Source: CAWUIO01 sp963922455 (GTDB taxonomy: Bacteria; Bacteroidota; Bacteroidia; Cytophagales; Microscillaceae). From it: DNA of 42,024 nt. The position numbers were made by a program, and so were the translations under genes. The notes beneath the pieces were generated by a model. That model saw only the letters and a program-made list of their open reading frames with translations. It made no database searches and was not told the DNA's origin. Location of the stretch: contig CAWUIO010000055.1 of NCBI GenBank assembly GCA_963922455.1, forward strand, positions 1 to 42,024, in the 5' to 3' direction. The stretch's first letter is position 1. Each line of letters starts with the position of its first letter. Below, one piece after another: positions 15,573 to 24,952 of the stretch.

Positions 15573-16718
15573 TTAGGGAGTATTTTGAAACAGATTGATA
15601 TAACGCTGGCACTCCCGGATGTGGGTATATTCTTCTCGGATACGTTCTTGCAAGGCTTTTCCCATTTGCCAACGAGCTTCCGGGCTCATTTGCTCCCAAT
15701 ATCTCAAGGATTGGGCCGCTCCTTCTAAATCTCCGGCTTCAAATAATAAACCGGTCTTGTCATGCTCAATAACATCGGCCATGCCTGCCACTCTACTGGC
15801 AATAATGGGTATTCCTAGCCCCCCCGCTTCTAATAATACATTAGGCAAACCGTCATAAAACGATGGAATGGCTATGAGGGAACACGCCGCATAATAGGGA
15901 AGTAGGGCAAACCGCTCCATAAACCCGAGGTGGGTATAGGAAAAACGATCGGGGTAGTTTTCTAGCATTTCCTCTACTTCGGGGTTTAGGTCGCCCACAA
16001 ATAAGAGGTGTACTTGGGTACTTAAGGCGGCCCGGGCGAGGGCTTTTAAAAAGAATACTACCCCTTTTTTGGCTTTGAGTTGACCAAAGATGCCTACGAT
16101 GGGCTTTTGTTGGGAGCTAAGTTCTTGTTTAATCCGGCTTGCTTTATCGGCATCACTGGGGAGAAGTTTCCACGTGTCTAAGTCAATGCCATTTGGGATA
16201 TATTGGGTACTGACTTGGGGGTACATGGCCTTCATCTTACGAATTTTGTCGCGACTTACCGAGCTGACCACTTGGGAAGCGAGCAGGGCATCTTTTAAAA
16301 TACCGCGACGGTGCGGATAAAAAATGGCTGTATCAAAATCATTTCCCCGGATTAAGGTAATAAGAGGGAGAGAAAGCCAGGCCGCATAGAGGGGGGCGGC
16401 TGTGAGTGGCAAGTAGCCGCCAAAAGCCAATACGTGGCTGTATGTGTATCTGGAGCAGTGACTTTCTAAAAAATTCCAAACCCGGTTGAGGGTATGGGCC
16501 ATATCTTCTTCTTGGGGGAAAATATACGTGTCCCCACCCTGTTCTTCTTCATGACGAAAACTCTTGGCTCGGGCAAAAAGATGGATGATATCGATTTTTA
16601 AGCCTGATTTTCGCAAATTGAATACAATCCTATCGCAGGACTCGGCCATTCCACCACGGCTCGGGTAGTAATTTTCTGTCAACCAAAGTACTCGCAGATC
16701 TTCAACAGACTGGCCCAT
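15573..16718 (-). CDS. Glycosyltransferase family 4
   Basis: A 381-residue GT-B enzyme. The N-terminal VLWLTENYYPSRGGMAESCDRI is the acceptor-side loop of GT4 enzymes. The C-terminal half has VGIFGQLKAKKGVVFFLKAL, LLFVGDLNPE, LGFMERFALLPYYAACSL and PSFYDGLPNVLLEAGGLGIPII, the donor-binding E-x7-E region (the first acidic position is Asp). It would transfer a sugar from a nucleotide-sugar in cell-surface polysaccharide or glycolipid synthesis; specificity unknown. It is the first gene of a probable three-gene minus-strand operon with the serine hydrolase and the MESH1-type hydrolase. Confidence 0.9.
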   Translation of the reverse strand: MGQSVEDLRVLWLTENYYPSRGGMAESCDRIVFNLRKSGLKIDIIHLFARAKSFRHEEEQGGDTYIFPQEEDMAHTLNRVWNFLESHCSRYTYSHVLAFGGYLPLTAAPLYAAWLSLPLITLIRGNDFDTAIFYPHRRGILKDALLASQVVSSVSRDKIRKMKAMYPQVSTQYIPNGIDLDTWKLLPSDADKASRIKQELSSQQKPIVGIFGQLKAKKGVVFFLKALARAALSTQVHLLFVGDLNPEVEEMLENYPDRFSYTHLGFMERFALLPYYAACSLIAIPSFYDGLPNVLLEAGGLGIPIIASRVAGMADVIEHDKTGLLFEAGDLEGAAQSLRYWEQMSPEARWQMGKALQERIREEYTHIRECQRYINLFQNTP

Positions 16719-17158
16719 AGCTAATCCTAAAAATATTGTTGGGTAACTTAAGAATTCTTTAAATTAATACTTTCATGTAATTATTAGATCCATACGGATG
16801 TTAATGCTCCTTCTTCTGGCTTAGGGATGGAGCGGCCTGTTTGAGCCCGCTGCTGCTTGCGGGGGAGGCGGCGAGTAGCGAGAGCCCGACCCGCGCGGGC
16901 ACATTTGCTCATCAAAAAACGTGATTTTTGCGCGGGGAAGCCCCTGAAAACATCATTTAAAGTATCTAAGACTAATCAAAAACCGAAGCTGAGATAATAT
17001 AAACAATTAAAGAGGCTTACATGGGTTATAATTATAGGAAATATGCGTAAATTTGTTTAAGAAATCTTCTCCAACCGCTTGCCTAAGTACTTGATATTGA
17101 TGGGATCGTACAGAAAACGTTCCTGAAAGAACATACCTGCATCAGGTTTTAATTTCAT
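16719..17158. other. 440-bp divergent intergenic region
   Basis: No gene seen. It holds repeat copy 5 (16818-16944), the only copy lying 5' of both neighbours, and a TAAATTTG (17048-17055) that fits the Bacteroidota -7 consensus 104 bp before the start of the sorting-domain gene. No convincing -33 TTG was found at the right distance. Confidence 0.5.
16818..16944 (+). repeat. Structured intergenic repeat, copy 5
   Basis: A near-consensus copy: closing stem GGCTT (16818-16822) with AAGCC near 16938-16942, GC hairpin CCCGCGC (16890-16896) with GCGCGGG (16930-16936), and inner stem CGCT with GGCG (one G-T pair). Unlike the others it lies between divergent gene starts. Confidence 0.88.
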
Positions 17159-19903
17159 ATGCGTTACTTCATTGTAATTTTTGTCTTCAGCCTTATGCTG
17201 AGTTCATCCTACGCTCAAGTGGCCTACCTCGAGTCTTTTGATACCTCGAGCCGTAGTACTTTTGTAGGCATTCCTCCCCTAGCTCATAATATAGAGGATG
17301 CTAGCCTACTCTATGTAGGTCATGGGTGTTGGCTCTCTAATGGGAATGTTGAAGTAATGAGTACGCAAGCCAAGACGGGTACAAATAGCTTAGAGTTTGC
17401 CCAAAATTCCCAAGTTATTTTGACTAGTCCCGAATTTTTGGTAGATCAAGATAGTACCTACCACATAACATTTCATTATCGGTATACAGAGGCCCGAGAA
17501 GTACGTATGACTTTTTTGGCTCGGGAGGCCAGCGGAAATGTAGTTAATTTGGTAGACGATGAAGATTTAAGAGAACAAGGAGGGGGGAGCTTACCCGTAG
17601 ATGAGTGGCATGTGTTTGAGATATCGTATACCCCTTCTCAAAGTGACTCTGTCCGCTTTGAAATGCAATTTCCGAATCAAGCTGGGAGACAACAAGTGTA
17701 TATCGATGATTGGCAAATAGACAAAGCCCAATTTGTGGAATGTTATTGTGACCCTACTCAGCCTCCCTTACTACAAATCGCAGAAACGAGCCCCAAAACA
17801 ATTTTAGAATCAGATAATACCTCCGATAAATTTCTGATTGTAGAACGCTTGGGTTTTATAAGTAATCCCAGTACTTTCCGGCTTAGGTTGGAGCCTTCTT
17901 TGGCAGACACGTTATCAGATGTGCAAATCCTACGTTCTGATGCTTTTAACGCCATCGTTTTAAACGAGTTTAAAAATTCAGATACCATCTTCCTTTTTCA
18001 AGTCAACGATGATGCCCTACAAGAAGTAGATGAGTCCTTGATTTTTTCTTTGGACTCGCTCTCCAACGTGCTCATAGATACCACGGCCGATACTTGGGAT
18101 GTTTTAATTCTGGATGACGACGATGATAAGGTCCCCTTTGCTTTACCGGATTTTTATACGCTTTTAGAAGATACTTCTTTGCAAGATGATGTTACGGCCA
18201 ATGATAGCGGGAGAGTAAGCCGTCGTTTTGTTTTGCTAGACTCTACGCTCCATGGAGGGTTCCAGTACGATACTCAAGGGGTATTTACCTATACTCCCGC
18301 ACCCAATTATTTTGGGAGTGATTCCCTTCGCTATGTTTTAGAAGATGCCGGGAATTATTCTGACTCGGTATGGGTCCGCTTTCTGGTAGAAAGTGTCAAT
18401 GATAAACCACTCATCAGCCCCCTTGTAGACACCTTAGAATTTGTCCAAAGCGAAAACTTTAGCGAGTTGCTTTGCTTCACAAGTACACCAGGGGAGGGAG
18501 AGGCAGATCAAAGCCTAAACATTCATTCGGTGGCCTTTACTAATGCTGACTTAGCCGCAGCCGTAGAAATTCAAAGCAGCGGGGGGCCTAATGATTTCTG
18601 CCTTACTTATCGAAGTGTCATTGACATGACTACGCGCTCGGGCAATCTTCTAATCACAGTAAAAGACGATGGAGGAACCGAGCGAGGCGGGATTGATAGT
18701 TGTGTGATCAGTGTCGTAATCCGCATGCTGCCTTTGCGGGCGATTGCCGTAAGCAATGATACTTTGAGGGTGTTGGAAGATTCAAACACGGTTTTTAACC
18801 TATCCTCCGAAATTTTGGGAAATGATTCTTTAGCCCCGATGGAGCCCGTAAATTTTAGGTTTATCGAGGCGTATGAACAGGTATCTTATCAAGAGGGAGA
18901 AAATGTGATGACGTATGAGCCGGCACCCGATTTTTTTGGTTGGGATACGCTCCGGTATGAGTTTACCCAGGATAGCTTATTATCGCAAATTGGCTATATC
19001 TTCGTAGAAGTCCAGCCGGTAAATGATCCGCCTGGTTTTATTAGCGAACCCGATTTGCCTACTATTATCAGTGATGGCAGCGTATACGATTTTCCATTAG
19101 AGATTGACCCCCTTCTCAATGAAAACCAAACGGTAAGCTTTGAAGACATTCGTTTTGATTCGCAATTGCTGGAAAGCGTTAATTTTACCCAGCTCGGGGA
19201 TCAATACACCCTTTCTATACAAGCCCGATACCTGCTAGAGGGCCAAGGTACCTTGAGTTTTCGTATGCGGGACAATGGAGGGACGGCCAATGGTGGGGTA
19301 GATACGGCTAGGGTTTCGCTAGACTATGTAGTAAGCATACCAAGACCTATGGCCATTAGCAACCTAAGCGCCGAGGCTACTAAGCCGGGTACTATAGAGC
19401 TTAACTGGACAAACGACGGAGGTATCATTGATGGCTTTATCATCTTCCGCTCTATTGGAGATGTAGAGAGATTTACGCCCCTAGATACCTTAATTCTAGT
19501 GGTGACGCAATACGAAGACACCCAATTGGGTACGGCCAATCAACAACACTGCTATCAATTGGCCGCTTTTAATAATTCGGGTGAATCCGATTTGAGCAGT
19601 ATAGCCTGTGCGGTGGCCTTAGAGCACCGTATTTTACTGCCCAATGTATTTACCCCCAATGGCGATGGTAAAAATGATCGTTTTATTTTAAGATCACCCA
19701 ATTTAAAATCGGTTGATCTTAAGATATTTGATCGGTTTGGCAATTTGATTTACCAAACTCAAGATCTAAATCAAGCCACCGACCCGGCTCTGGCCTGGGA
19801 TGGTGGCGGACAGCCCCCCGGGGTGTATATTTGGAATGTTCGGATGCTTACGAAGGCCGATGAGCAAATCCAGGGAAGTGGAACCGTTACGATTATACGT
19901 TAA
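17159..19903 (+). CDS. Secreted T9SS type-B sorting-domain protein with Ig-like repeats and FN3
   Basis: A 914-residue protein with signal peptide (MRYFIVIFVFSLMLSSSYA). Residues about 20-190 resemble a jelly-roll carbohydrate-binding or choice-of-anchor domain. Then come at least two Big_9/cadherin-like repeats (LPDFYTLLEDTSLQDDVTAND, with FTYTPAPNYFGSDSLRY and MTYEPAPDFFGWDTLRYEF), an FN3 domain (about 727-820), and from about 825 the gliding-motility C-terminal domain LPNVFTPNGDGKNDRF...IFDRFGNLIY. That terminal domain is the type-B signal for export by the type IX system. It is probably a surface adhesin. It is followed 67 bp later by a PorP/SprF-type gene, the usual partner arrangement. 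Confidence 0.93.
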   Translation: MRYFIVIFVFSLMLSSSYAQVAYLESFDTSSRSTFVGIPPLAHNIEDASLLYVGHGCWLSNGNVEVMSTQAKTGTNSLEFAQNSQVILTSPEFLVDQDSTYHITFHYRYTEAREVRMTFLAREASGNVVNLVDDEDLREQGGGSLPVDEWHVFEISYTPSQSDSVRFEMQFPNQAGRQQVYIDDWQIDKAQFVECYCDPTQPPLLQIAETSPKTILESDNTSDKFLIVERLGFISNPSTFRLRLEPSLADTLSDVQILRSDAFNAIVLNEFKNSDTIFLFQVNDDALQEVDESLIFSLDSLSNVLIDTTADTWDVLILDDDDDKVPFALPDFYTLLEDTSLQDDVTANDSGRVSRRFVLLDSTLHGGFQYDTQGVFTYTPAPNYFGSDSLRYVLEDAGNYSDSVWVRFLVESVNDKPLISPLVDTLEFVQSENFSELLCFTSTPGEGEADQSLNIHSVAFTNADLAAAVEIQSSGGPNDFCLTYRSVIDMTTRSGNLLITVKDDGGTERGGIDSCVISVVIRMLPLRAIAVSNDTLRVLEDSNTVFNLSSEILGNDSLAPMEPVNFRFIEAYEQVSYQEGENVMTYEPAPDFFGWDTLRYEFTQDSLLSQIGYIFVEVQPVNDPPGFISEPDLPTIISDGSVYDFPLEIDPLLNENQTVSFEDIRFDSQLLESVNFTQLGDQYTLSIQARYLLEGQGTLSFRMRDNGGTANGGVDTARVSLDYVVSIPRPMAISNLSAEATKPGTIELNWTNDGGIIDGFIIFRSIGDVERFTPLDTLILVVTQYEDTQLGTANQQHCYQLAAFNNSGESDLSSIACAVALEHRILLPNVFTPNGDGKNDRFILRSPNLKSVDLKIFDRFGNLIYQTQDLNQATDPALAWDGGGQPPGVYIWNVRMLTKADEQIQGSGTVTIIR

Positions 19904-19970
19904 TTAAGTTTCTACGTATACTCATGTAGAAAGTACATAACTTTCTTGAATTACCATAATTAACACAAAC

Positions 19971-21548
19971 TTGAAAAATCACGTAAGCAATTCATGGGGG
20001 CTTACCCTTATCCACCTTTTCCTGCTTATCCAAGTAGGAAACGGGCAGGACGTGGTTTTTTCAAATTTCCAGGCCAGCCCGCTCATAGGCAATCCGGCCC
20101 ACCTTTCTTCCCTTTCAGACATCCGCCTAGGCATGCATTTTCGGAACCAGGCCTTGCCCGGTGGACAGCAATTTAGCACGGGTGTTTTATCCTTTGCTTA
20201 TCCATTTTTCCACCCTCAGACCGGTAAGCACTTAGCCAACCTGGGGGCCTATGTATTTCACGAAAGAGAATCTACCATACTCCAGACCAGTGGCTTTGCC
20301 CTTGGGGCCGGGGGGCATTTATATAGTCAAGGCGGCCATCATGTTCACCTTGGTTTCCAGAGCGGGTTTTTCATGCGTTCCATCAATGCCGAAAATATCA
20401 TCACGGATAATCAGATTGCCGGTGGGGTTCTTAATGAGTCGCCGAGCGATGAAATTTTTGCCAATCAATCGGTATCCTATCTCAGTATAAGCTCAGGTTT
20501 GCGCTGGGTTTTTGATCCTACGGGAGACCGGGAAAAATACCATATGGGCCTAGCTTGGAATAATATCAATCAACCGGGTTTAAGCTTTTTTGACGATGCC
20601 AATGTCCGGATGCCCAGTCATTGGGTTTTGAGTGGCTCAGCCCTAGTCTTGGACCAATACCGGCTAGGGGTGGGACCGGAAGTTCGTTGGATATTCCGTA
20701 ATGGGGAGAATTTCTACTTTATTGGGGGCCTATTAGATTATAGCCTGCTGAGTGCTAGCCGATGGATCAAACCGGGGCGTTTGAAAACCCGCCTTTGGTA
20801 TTACAGCAATGGCTCTATCGGTATGGGGCTGCAATTTGACCAACCGAGGTATCAAGTTGGCTTTAGCTACGATTTACCCGTGGGCGAGCAGGCTGGCTTA
20901 TGGACAGGAAATGGCACCTGGGAAATTAATCTTGGCATAAAATTCCCCAAAAAGAAAAAAAGCGAGATACAAGATCCGGTAAGCGATAGCTTGTGGGTCC
21001 AGCTTGAGAAAGTTGATAGTTTAACCATGCCTGATCCTATGCTGGCCCAGAACCCGGATTTTGACAAGCCCGATCAAAACATTATGGGGACACTTCGGGA
21101 AAGAGATACGACCATTTCCTCGCTTATCCGGCGCAAAGAAGCTTTAATCCGGGATACGATTTTTTTAGAAGCATTGCCCCGGCACCCTTTACAACTCAAG
21201 CCCGAAGAAAAGGAAATCTTTCACGTAAACATCCAGTTCAACTTACAACAGGATAAATTTGATGAAGGTTATGAGGAGTTGCTTCACAATATCGTTGATA
21301 TTATGCAAAGAAAACCCAATGTGAAATTGCTCGTCACGGGGCATACCTGCGATTTGGGGGGGGTATGGCTCAATAAGCGGTTATCCTTGGAGCGGGCCAA
21401 TTCGGTCAAAAAATTCCTGGTAGACCGGGGCCTCCCGGCCGAACGGATATTTACGAAGGGGGATGCCTACAATTCACCCTTGGTCCCCAATATTAACGAG
21501 GATAACCGAAAAATCAACCGCCGGGTAGAGTTTACCATCTTTTATTAA
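19971..21548 (+). CDS. PorP/SprF-family outer-membrane protein fused to an OmpA domain
   Basis: 525 residues, starting at TTG: no ATG lies between the upstream in-frame stop (19947) and the signal peptide, whose hydrophobic core begins ten residues in. Residues 25-330 match PorP/SprF (QDVVFSNFQASPLIGNPAHL, LGAYVFHERESTIL, repeated beta strands, VGFSYDLPVG). A linker of about 80 residues leads to an OmpA-like domain (about 415-525): VTGHTCDLGG, LSLERANSVKKFL, NRKINRRVEF, with the Asp and Arg that bind peptidoglycan. PorP/SprF proteins help T9SS export or anchor type-B clients such as the preceding gene product. The added OmpA module would tie this one to the cell wall. Confidence 0.9.
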   Translation: MKNHVSNSWGLTLIHLFLLIQVGNGQDVVFSNFQASPLIGNPAHLSSLSDIRLGMHFRNQALPGGQQFSTGVLSFAYPFFHPQTGKHLANLGAYVFHERESTILQTSGFALGAGGHLYSQGGHHVHLGFQSGFFMRSINAENIITDNQIAGGVLNESPSDEIFANQSVSYLSISSGLRWVFDPTGDREKYHMGLAWNNINQPGLSFFDDANVRMPSHWVLSGSALVLDQYRLGVGPEVRWIFRNGENFYFIGGLLDYSLLSASRWIKPGRLKTRLWYYSNGSIGMGLQFDQPRYQVGFSYDLPVGEQAGLWTGNGTWEINLGIKFPKKKKSEIQDPVSDSLWVQLEKVDSLTMPDPMLAQNPDFDKPDQNIMGTLRERDTTISSLIRRKEALIRDTIFLEALPRHPLQLKPEEKEIFHVNIQFNLQQDKFDEGYEELLHNIVDIMQRKPNVKLLVTGHTCDLGGVWLNKRLSLERANSVKKFLVDRGLPAERIFTKGDAYNSPLVPNINEDNRKINRRVEFTIFY

Positions 21549-21932
21549 GCTTGCTTGTTTTTTTTGTAGTAGCCCGTGGATGTTTAGAAAACTGTTTGGG
21601 GCTTTCCCGCGCCAATTTGGTGGGGAATATCTTGAACCTGAGGTGCCAGCGCGGGCCGGGCTAGGCTGCCGAGCCTCCAGCCGCACGGCCCCTTTCGGTC
21701 TCGGCCCTATCGGGCGCCTATCCCTAAGCCAAGTTTGGGGCTTTTACTCCCTAAGGATTACCCTGGTCATGAGGACTTGCCCATACCATGGCGTTTCCTA
21801 AAAACCCCTAAAATCAAGGTAAAACCTGAGGGATGAATTTCTTGCCAAGATAATTTTTAGATTTAAGGTCTAAGTTTTGCTTATCTGTTTATTTATCCAA
21901 ATATTTAAAGTTTAGTTATCGGCTCTTACATA
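21549..21932. other. 384-bp intergenic region
   Basis: No gene seen. It contains repeat copy 6 (21598-21730). The remaining 200 bp before the phosphatase gene become AT-rich towards the start codon and probably hold its promoter; no clear -33/-7 pair stands out. Confidence 0.5.
21598..21730 (-). repeat. Structured intergenic repeat, copy 6 (divergent subtype)
   Basis: Minus orientation. Both ends are conserved: GGGGCTT (21598-21604), CCCTAAGCC at the other end, and the CCCGCGC/GCGCGGG hairpin. The middle segment (21661-21715) differs strongly from other copies and is rich in short GGCC/GGGC palindromes, so this looks like a second subtype. Confidence 0.75.
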
Positions 21933-23825
21933 ATGCGACTATTCTACCCAGGATTATTTTTTTTAAGGAATACAAGGCTGATTTTTTTACTTTCAAGCTT
22001 GATCATTTTTTGGACTACTTCGGAAATCCTTGCCCAAAATGACCGGATTGACGGTCAACTCATTTATTCTTCTACCGAGAAGGGGGTAGCTGGGGCTTTG
22101 ATTTACAGTCCAGAATTTCCAGAAGTAAAGGCAACTACCGATGAGGAGGGACGTTTTAATCTATTTTTAAACGAAACTCAGGAGACGCAGCAAATTGTAA
22201 AGGCCGTGATACGCTTGCTAGATATGACCGAATATGATATTCAGCTAGTAAATAAAGTAGAGTTTCAAAAAATATTGGTCAACCTGCCCCAGAATGATAT
22301 CCCCACCGAAAGTGAGATTTTAGAAAAATTATCAGATTCCAGCCAGGATAATCGCTTCTCTACCCCCGATAGTGCTCTTACGGTAAGTCCCAAGCAAGAT
22401 TCAGCTATAAGTAAGGGTATAGACACCCAAACAAACGATACTAGCCTTAATCAAGAAGCTAGCCCTGGTAATACTTCCTCTGCCCTTGATCGCCTGGCCC
22501 CGCCGGAGGAAATAGATGTTAACGACCTTAATGCCAGGGAATTGTTGCAAGAATATCGAAACGAGATCAAAAGGCTCACCGATCAAATTGAAGAAGAAAA
22601 AGAAAACATTGTTCGAGGAAGCCGGGATATCCGAGAGCGTATCCTCGACTTAATTAAAAAACTTGCCAATTTAGAAGAACTAAGTCCAGAGCAGCGGGAT
22701 ACCCTGAGTAAGGATGTGGAGGAGTTAGAACTGGTTATATCCGATTATAGTGCCGCCTCCGACCAATCCAAAGAAGACATCCGGGAAGCCTTTGAGCAAG
22801 TGAAAATCCTTTTCAATCAACAAACCTATCAATTGGCCTTAAGTCGTACTACCATTTTGGTACTCCTCAGTATCATTGTGGGTTTATCAGGCTTGACCTA
22901 CGTATTTTACCAGATCAATAAAAACACGCAGAAGCAAAAAGCCATTTTAGCTGAAAACATCGTTAAGATCAATCAGCAAAAGGAGGAGATCAATATTCAG
23001 AAAGAAAAGATAAGTGCCCAAAGAGACGATATTGAGCAGAAAAAACAGGAATTGGAGTCTACCTATACCCAAGTCCGGGATAGTGTATTTTATGCCCAGA
23101 GGATTCAAAACGCAATCTTGGTGCATAATACAGGCTTTGATAAATTTTTCCGGGAGTCCTTTTTATTTCATATACCCCGTGATATTGTAAGTGGAGATTT
23201 TTATTGGATGGCCGATTTAGGAGAAGATCTGATTGTATCGGTGGTTGATTGTACGGGGCACGGAGTACCTGGGGCTTTTATGACCATTTTGGCTCACGAT
23301 CTACTTAATCAGATTGTGCACGACCAGCATATCAGTGACCCAGCTATGATTTTGCAGGAGTTGGACAATCGGGTCAGGGAAAACCTCCGACAAGATAATG
23401 AAGTAGATGGGACGATGGAGGGGATGGACTTGATGTTGATCAAGTTCAATATGAAAAAAATGAAGGCCCAAATCGCTGGGGCACGTAGTACTTTGTTTTT
23501 TGTTCGTGATCAAGAAATACAACAAGTCAAAGGAGCCAAATACATGATTGGCAGTAATAAGCTCTTAAAACCGGAGCGATTTGACATAATTGAGTTGGAT
23601 CTGCAGAAAGATGATGTGTTTTATCTATTCTCCGATGGTTTCCACGACCAGTTTGGCGGGGAAGATGATAGTAAGTACTTAAAGCAAAGATTCCGTCAAT
23701 TGCTGCTATCGCTTAGCTACCTCGAGTTGAGTGAACAGCATAAAAACTTACAGGATGAATTTACCTATTGGAAGGGAAATCACCCTCAAACTGATGATGT
23801 AATGATTCTCGGATTGAGAATTTAA
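21933..23825 (+). CDS. Membrane-bound SpoIIE/PP2C-type serine phosphatase
   Basis: A 630-residue protein with: signal peptide or anchor ending LAQN; a carboxypeptidase-regulatory-like beta domain (IDGQLIYSSTEKGVAGALI...DEEGRFNLFL, residues 38-110); a low-complexity linker; a coiled coil (about 200-300); one transmembrane helix (about 306-326); a second coiled coil (330-385); and a C-terminal SpoIIE phosphatase domain. That domain has the metal-binding segments DIVSGDFYWM, VVDCTGHGVPGAFMT and FYLFSDGFHDQFGG, and a final TDDVMILGLRI. The catalytic domain is cytoplasmic. Such proteins dephosphorylate Ser/Thr of anti-sigma antagonists or SiaC-like partners. A SiaC-like gene is present at 34.7 kb. 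Confidence 0.92.
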   Translation: MRLFYPGLFFLRNTRLIFLLSSLIIFWTTSEILAQNDRIDGQLIYSSTEKGVAGALIYSPEFPEVKATTDEEGRFNLFLNETQETQQIVKAVIRLLDMTEYDIQLVNKVEFQKILVNLPQNDIPTESEILEKLSDSSQDNRFSTPDSALTVSPKQDSAISKGIDTQTNDTSLNQEASPGNTSSALDRLAPPEEIDVNDLNARELLQEYRNEIKRLTDQIEEEKENIVRGSRDIRERILDLIKKLANLEELSPEQRDTLSKDVEELELVISDYSAASDQSKEDIREAFEQVKILFNQQTYQLALSRTTILVLLSIIVGLSGLTYVFYQINKNTQKQKAILAENIVKINQQKEEINIQKEKISAQRDDIEQKKQELESTYTQVRDSVFYAQRIQNAILVHNTGFDKFFRESFLFHIPRDIVSGDFYWMADLGEDLIVSVVDCTGHGVPGAFMTILAHDLLNQIVHDQHISDPAMILQELDNRVRENLRQDNEVDGTMEGMDLMLIKFNMKKMKAQIAGARSTLFFVRDQEIQQVKGAKYMIGSNKLLKPERFDIIELDLQKDDVFYLFSDGFHDQFGGEDDSKYLKQRFRQLLLSLSYLELSEQHKNLQDEFTYWKGNHPQTDDVMILGLRI

Positions 23826-23874
23826 CTATATTTGCAGTACAAAGCACTTTATGGTATACGGTGCTGTTTTAAAT

Positions 23875-23909
23875 TACCCTTTATAGATTGCACACACGTA
23901 TAAAGGGTA
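23875..23909 (+). promoter_or_regulatory. 11-bp inverted repeat in the ompA-like leader
   Basis: TACCCTTTATA (23875-23885) is matched exactly by its complement at 23899-23909 across a 13-nt spacer, 27 bp before the next start codon. It is not followed by a T tract, so a protein-binding operator or a leader hairpin fits better than a terminator. Confidence 0.5.
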
Positions 23910-23935
23910 TCCTCATCCCTACTTATTAAACGGGT

Positions 23936-24946
23936 ATGTTCCGCTATTTGATCCTTCTTGTTTGTATGGGCTTTTCGGTACCGCTCTTGGCCCAGTCTGG
24001 AAAAAAAGGTCAGGCCATTGAGGCGGAAAGCCCCACGTATTCCAGTCTCAATATTGATGCGGTGGCTATTAAGCTATTGGTGGGCGATGCTGAGTTACAA
24101 GATCCCGTCAATGTAGCTGTAGCCATTTATCAAGTAAGTGATTCCGGCGAAACGCTTATGACGATGGTTAATTGCCCTAATGGCGTCCTCTCTACCCGAC
24201 TTCCCATAAACCGTAATTATCGTACGCAAATCTCGGCTCCCCGGTATTACGATACGACTTTCGTACTCAATTTAACCCAGATTGATAAATATGATAAAAC
24301 CCTACAAATACCATTAAGACCCGACAAATTAGATCTCGAGGTACGCATGATGGATTTAGACAGTGATAAATATGTGGTGCTCGAGGGCGTGATGCGAAAC
24401 TTTAATCGGGATGAAAATATTTGGCTCTATCCTGAGGATGCCATAGATGGCTCCTATTTTATCAAAGTAAGGGAAGATGATGAGTATGAACTGGAAGTGA
24501 AGGGCTCTGAGGGATATGTTTTTTATACCGATAACCGCATTGTTCCAAAACGAGGGGGTGAGAATAAAATGGAAGTTAAAGTTATCAAAACCCTAAGACC
24601 CAATACAAAAATCCCTTTGTATAATGTAAACTTTTCATTTGGATCGTCCCAATTAAACGAACAGTCCATATCAGAATTGGATAGGGTATTGGTCTTGTTA
24701 GAAAAATACCCGAATGCCCATCTTAAAGTTACGGCTCATACCGATAGTGTAGGAAGTAAAGAAAAAAATATGGCCTTGTCTCAACAGCGAGCCGATAATG
24801 TAAGGGATTATTTAGTGAGTGGTGGCTTCCCCAAAGAGCAAATGATCAGTCAAGGGTATGGCTCAAGCCAACCCATCGCTAGCAATACGAGCCCGGAAGG
24901 AAGGGCCATTAACCGACGCTTTGAGATTATTATTATAAGTATATAG
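23936..24946 (+). CDS. OmpA-family peptidoglycan-binding outer-membrane protein
   Basis: A 336-residue protein with signal peptide (MFRYLILLVCMGFSVPLLAQ). The middle (about 30-220) is beta-rich and unassigned, with no transmembrane barrel pattern obvious. The C-terminal OmpA domain (about 225-336) has NVNFSFGSSQL, VTAHTDSVGS, LSQQRADNVRDYLVSGG and INRRFEIIII, with the diaminopimelate-binding Asp and Arg intact. It probably links envelope structures to peptidoglycan. Its stop lies 6 bp from the stop of the convergent small gene. Confidence 0.9.
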   Translation: MFRYLILLVCMGFSVPLLAQSGKKGQAIEAESPTYSSLNIDAVAIKLLVGDAELQDPVNVAVAIYQVSDSGETLMTMVNCPNGVLSTRLPINRNYRTQISAPRYYDTTFVLNLTQIDKYDKTLQIPLRPDKLDLEVRMMDLDSDKYVVLEGVMRNFNRDENIWLYPEDAIDGSYFIKVREDDEYELEVKGSEGYVFYTDNRIVPKRGGENKMEVKVIKTLRPNTKIPLYNVNFSFGSSQLNEQSISELDRVLVLLEKYPNAHLKVTAHTDSVGSKEKNMALSQQRADNVRDYLVSGGFPKEQMISQGYGSSQPIASNTSPEGRAINRRFEIIIISI

Positions 24947-24952
24947 CTTTTT

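Noticed and set aside
14557..15699. A long N-terminal extension of the serine hydrolase
   Set aside because: It would overlap the glycosyltransferase by 127 bp and the extra residues have no domain; the ATG at 15564 leaves a normal 8-bp spacing.
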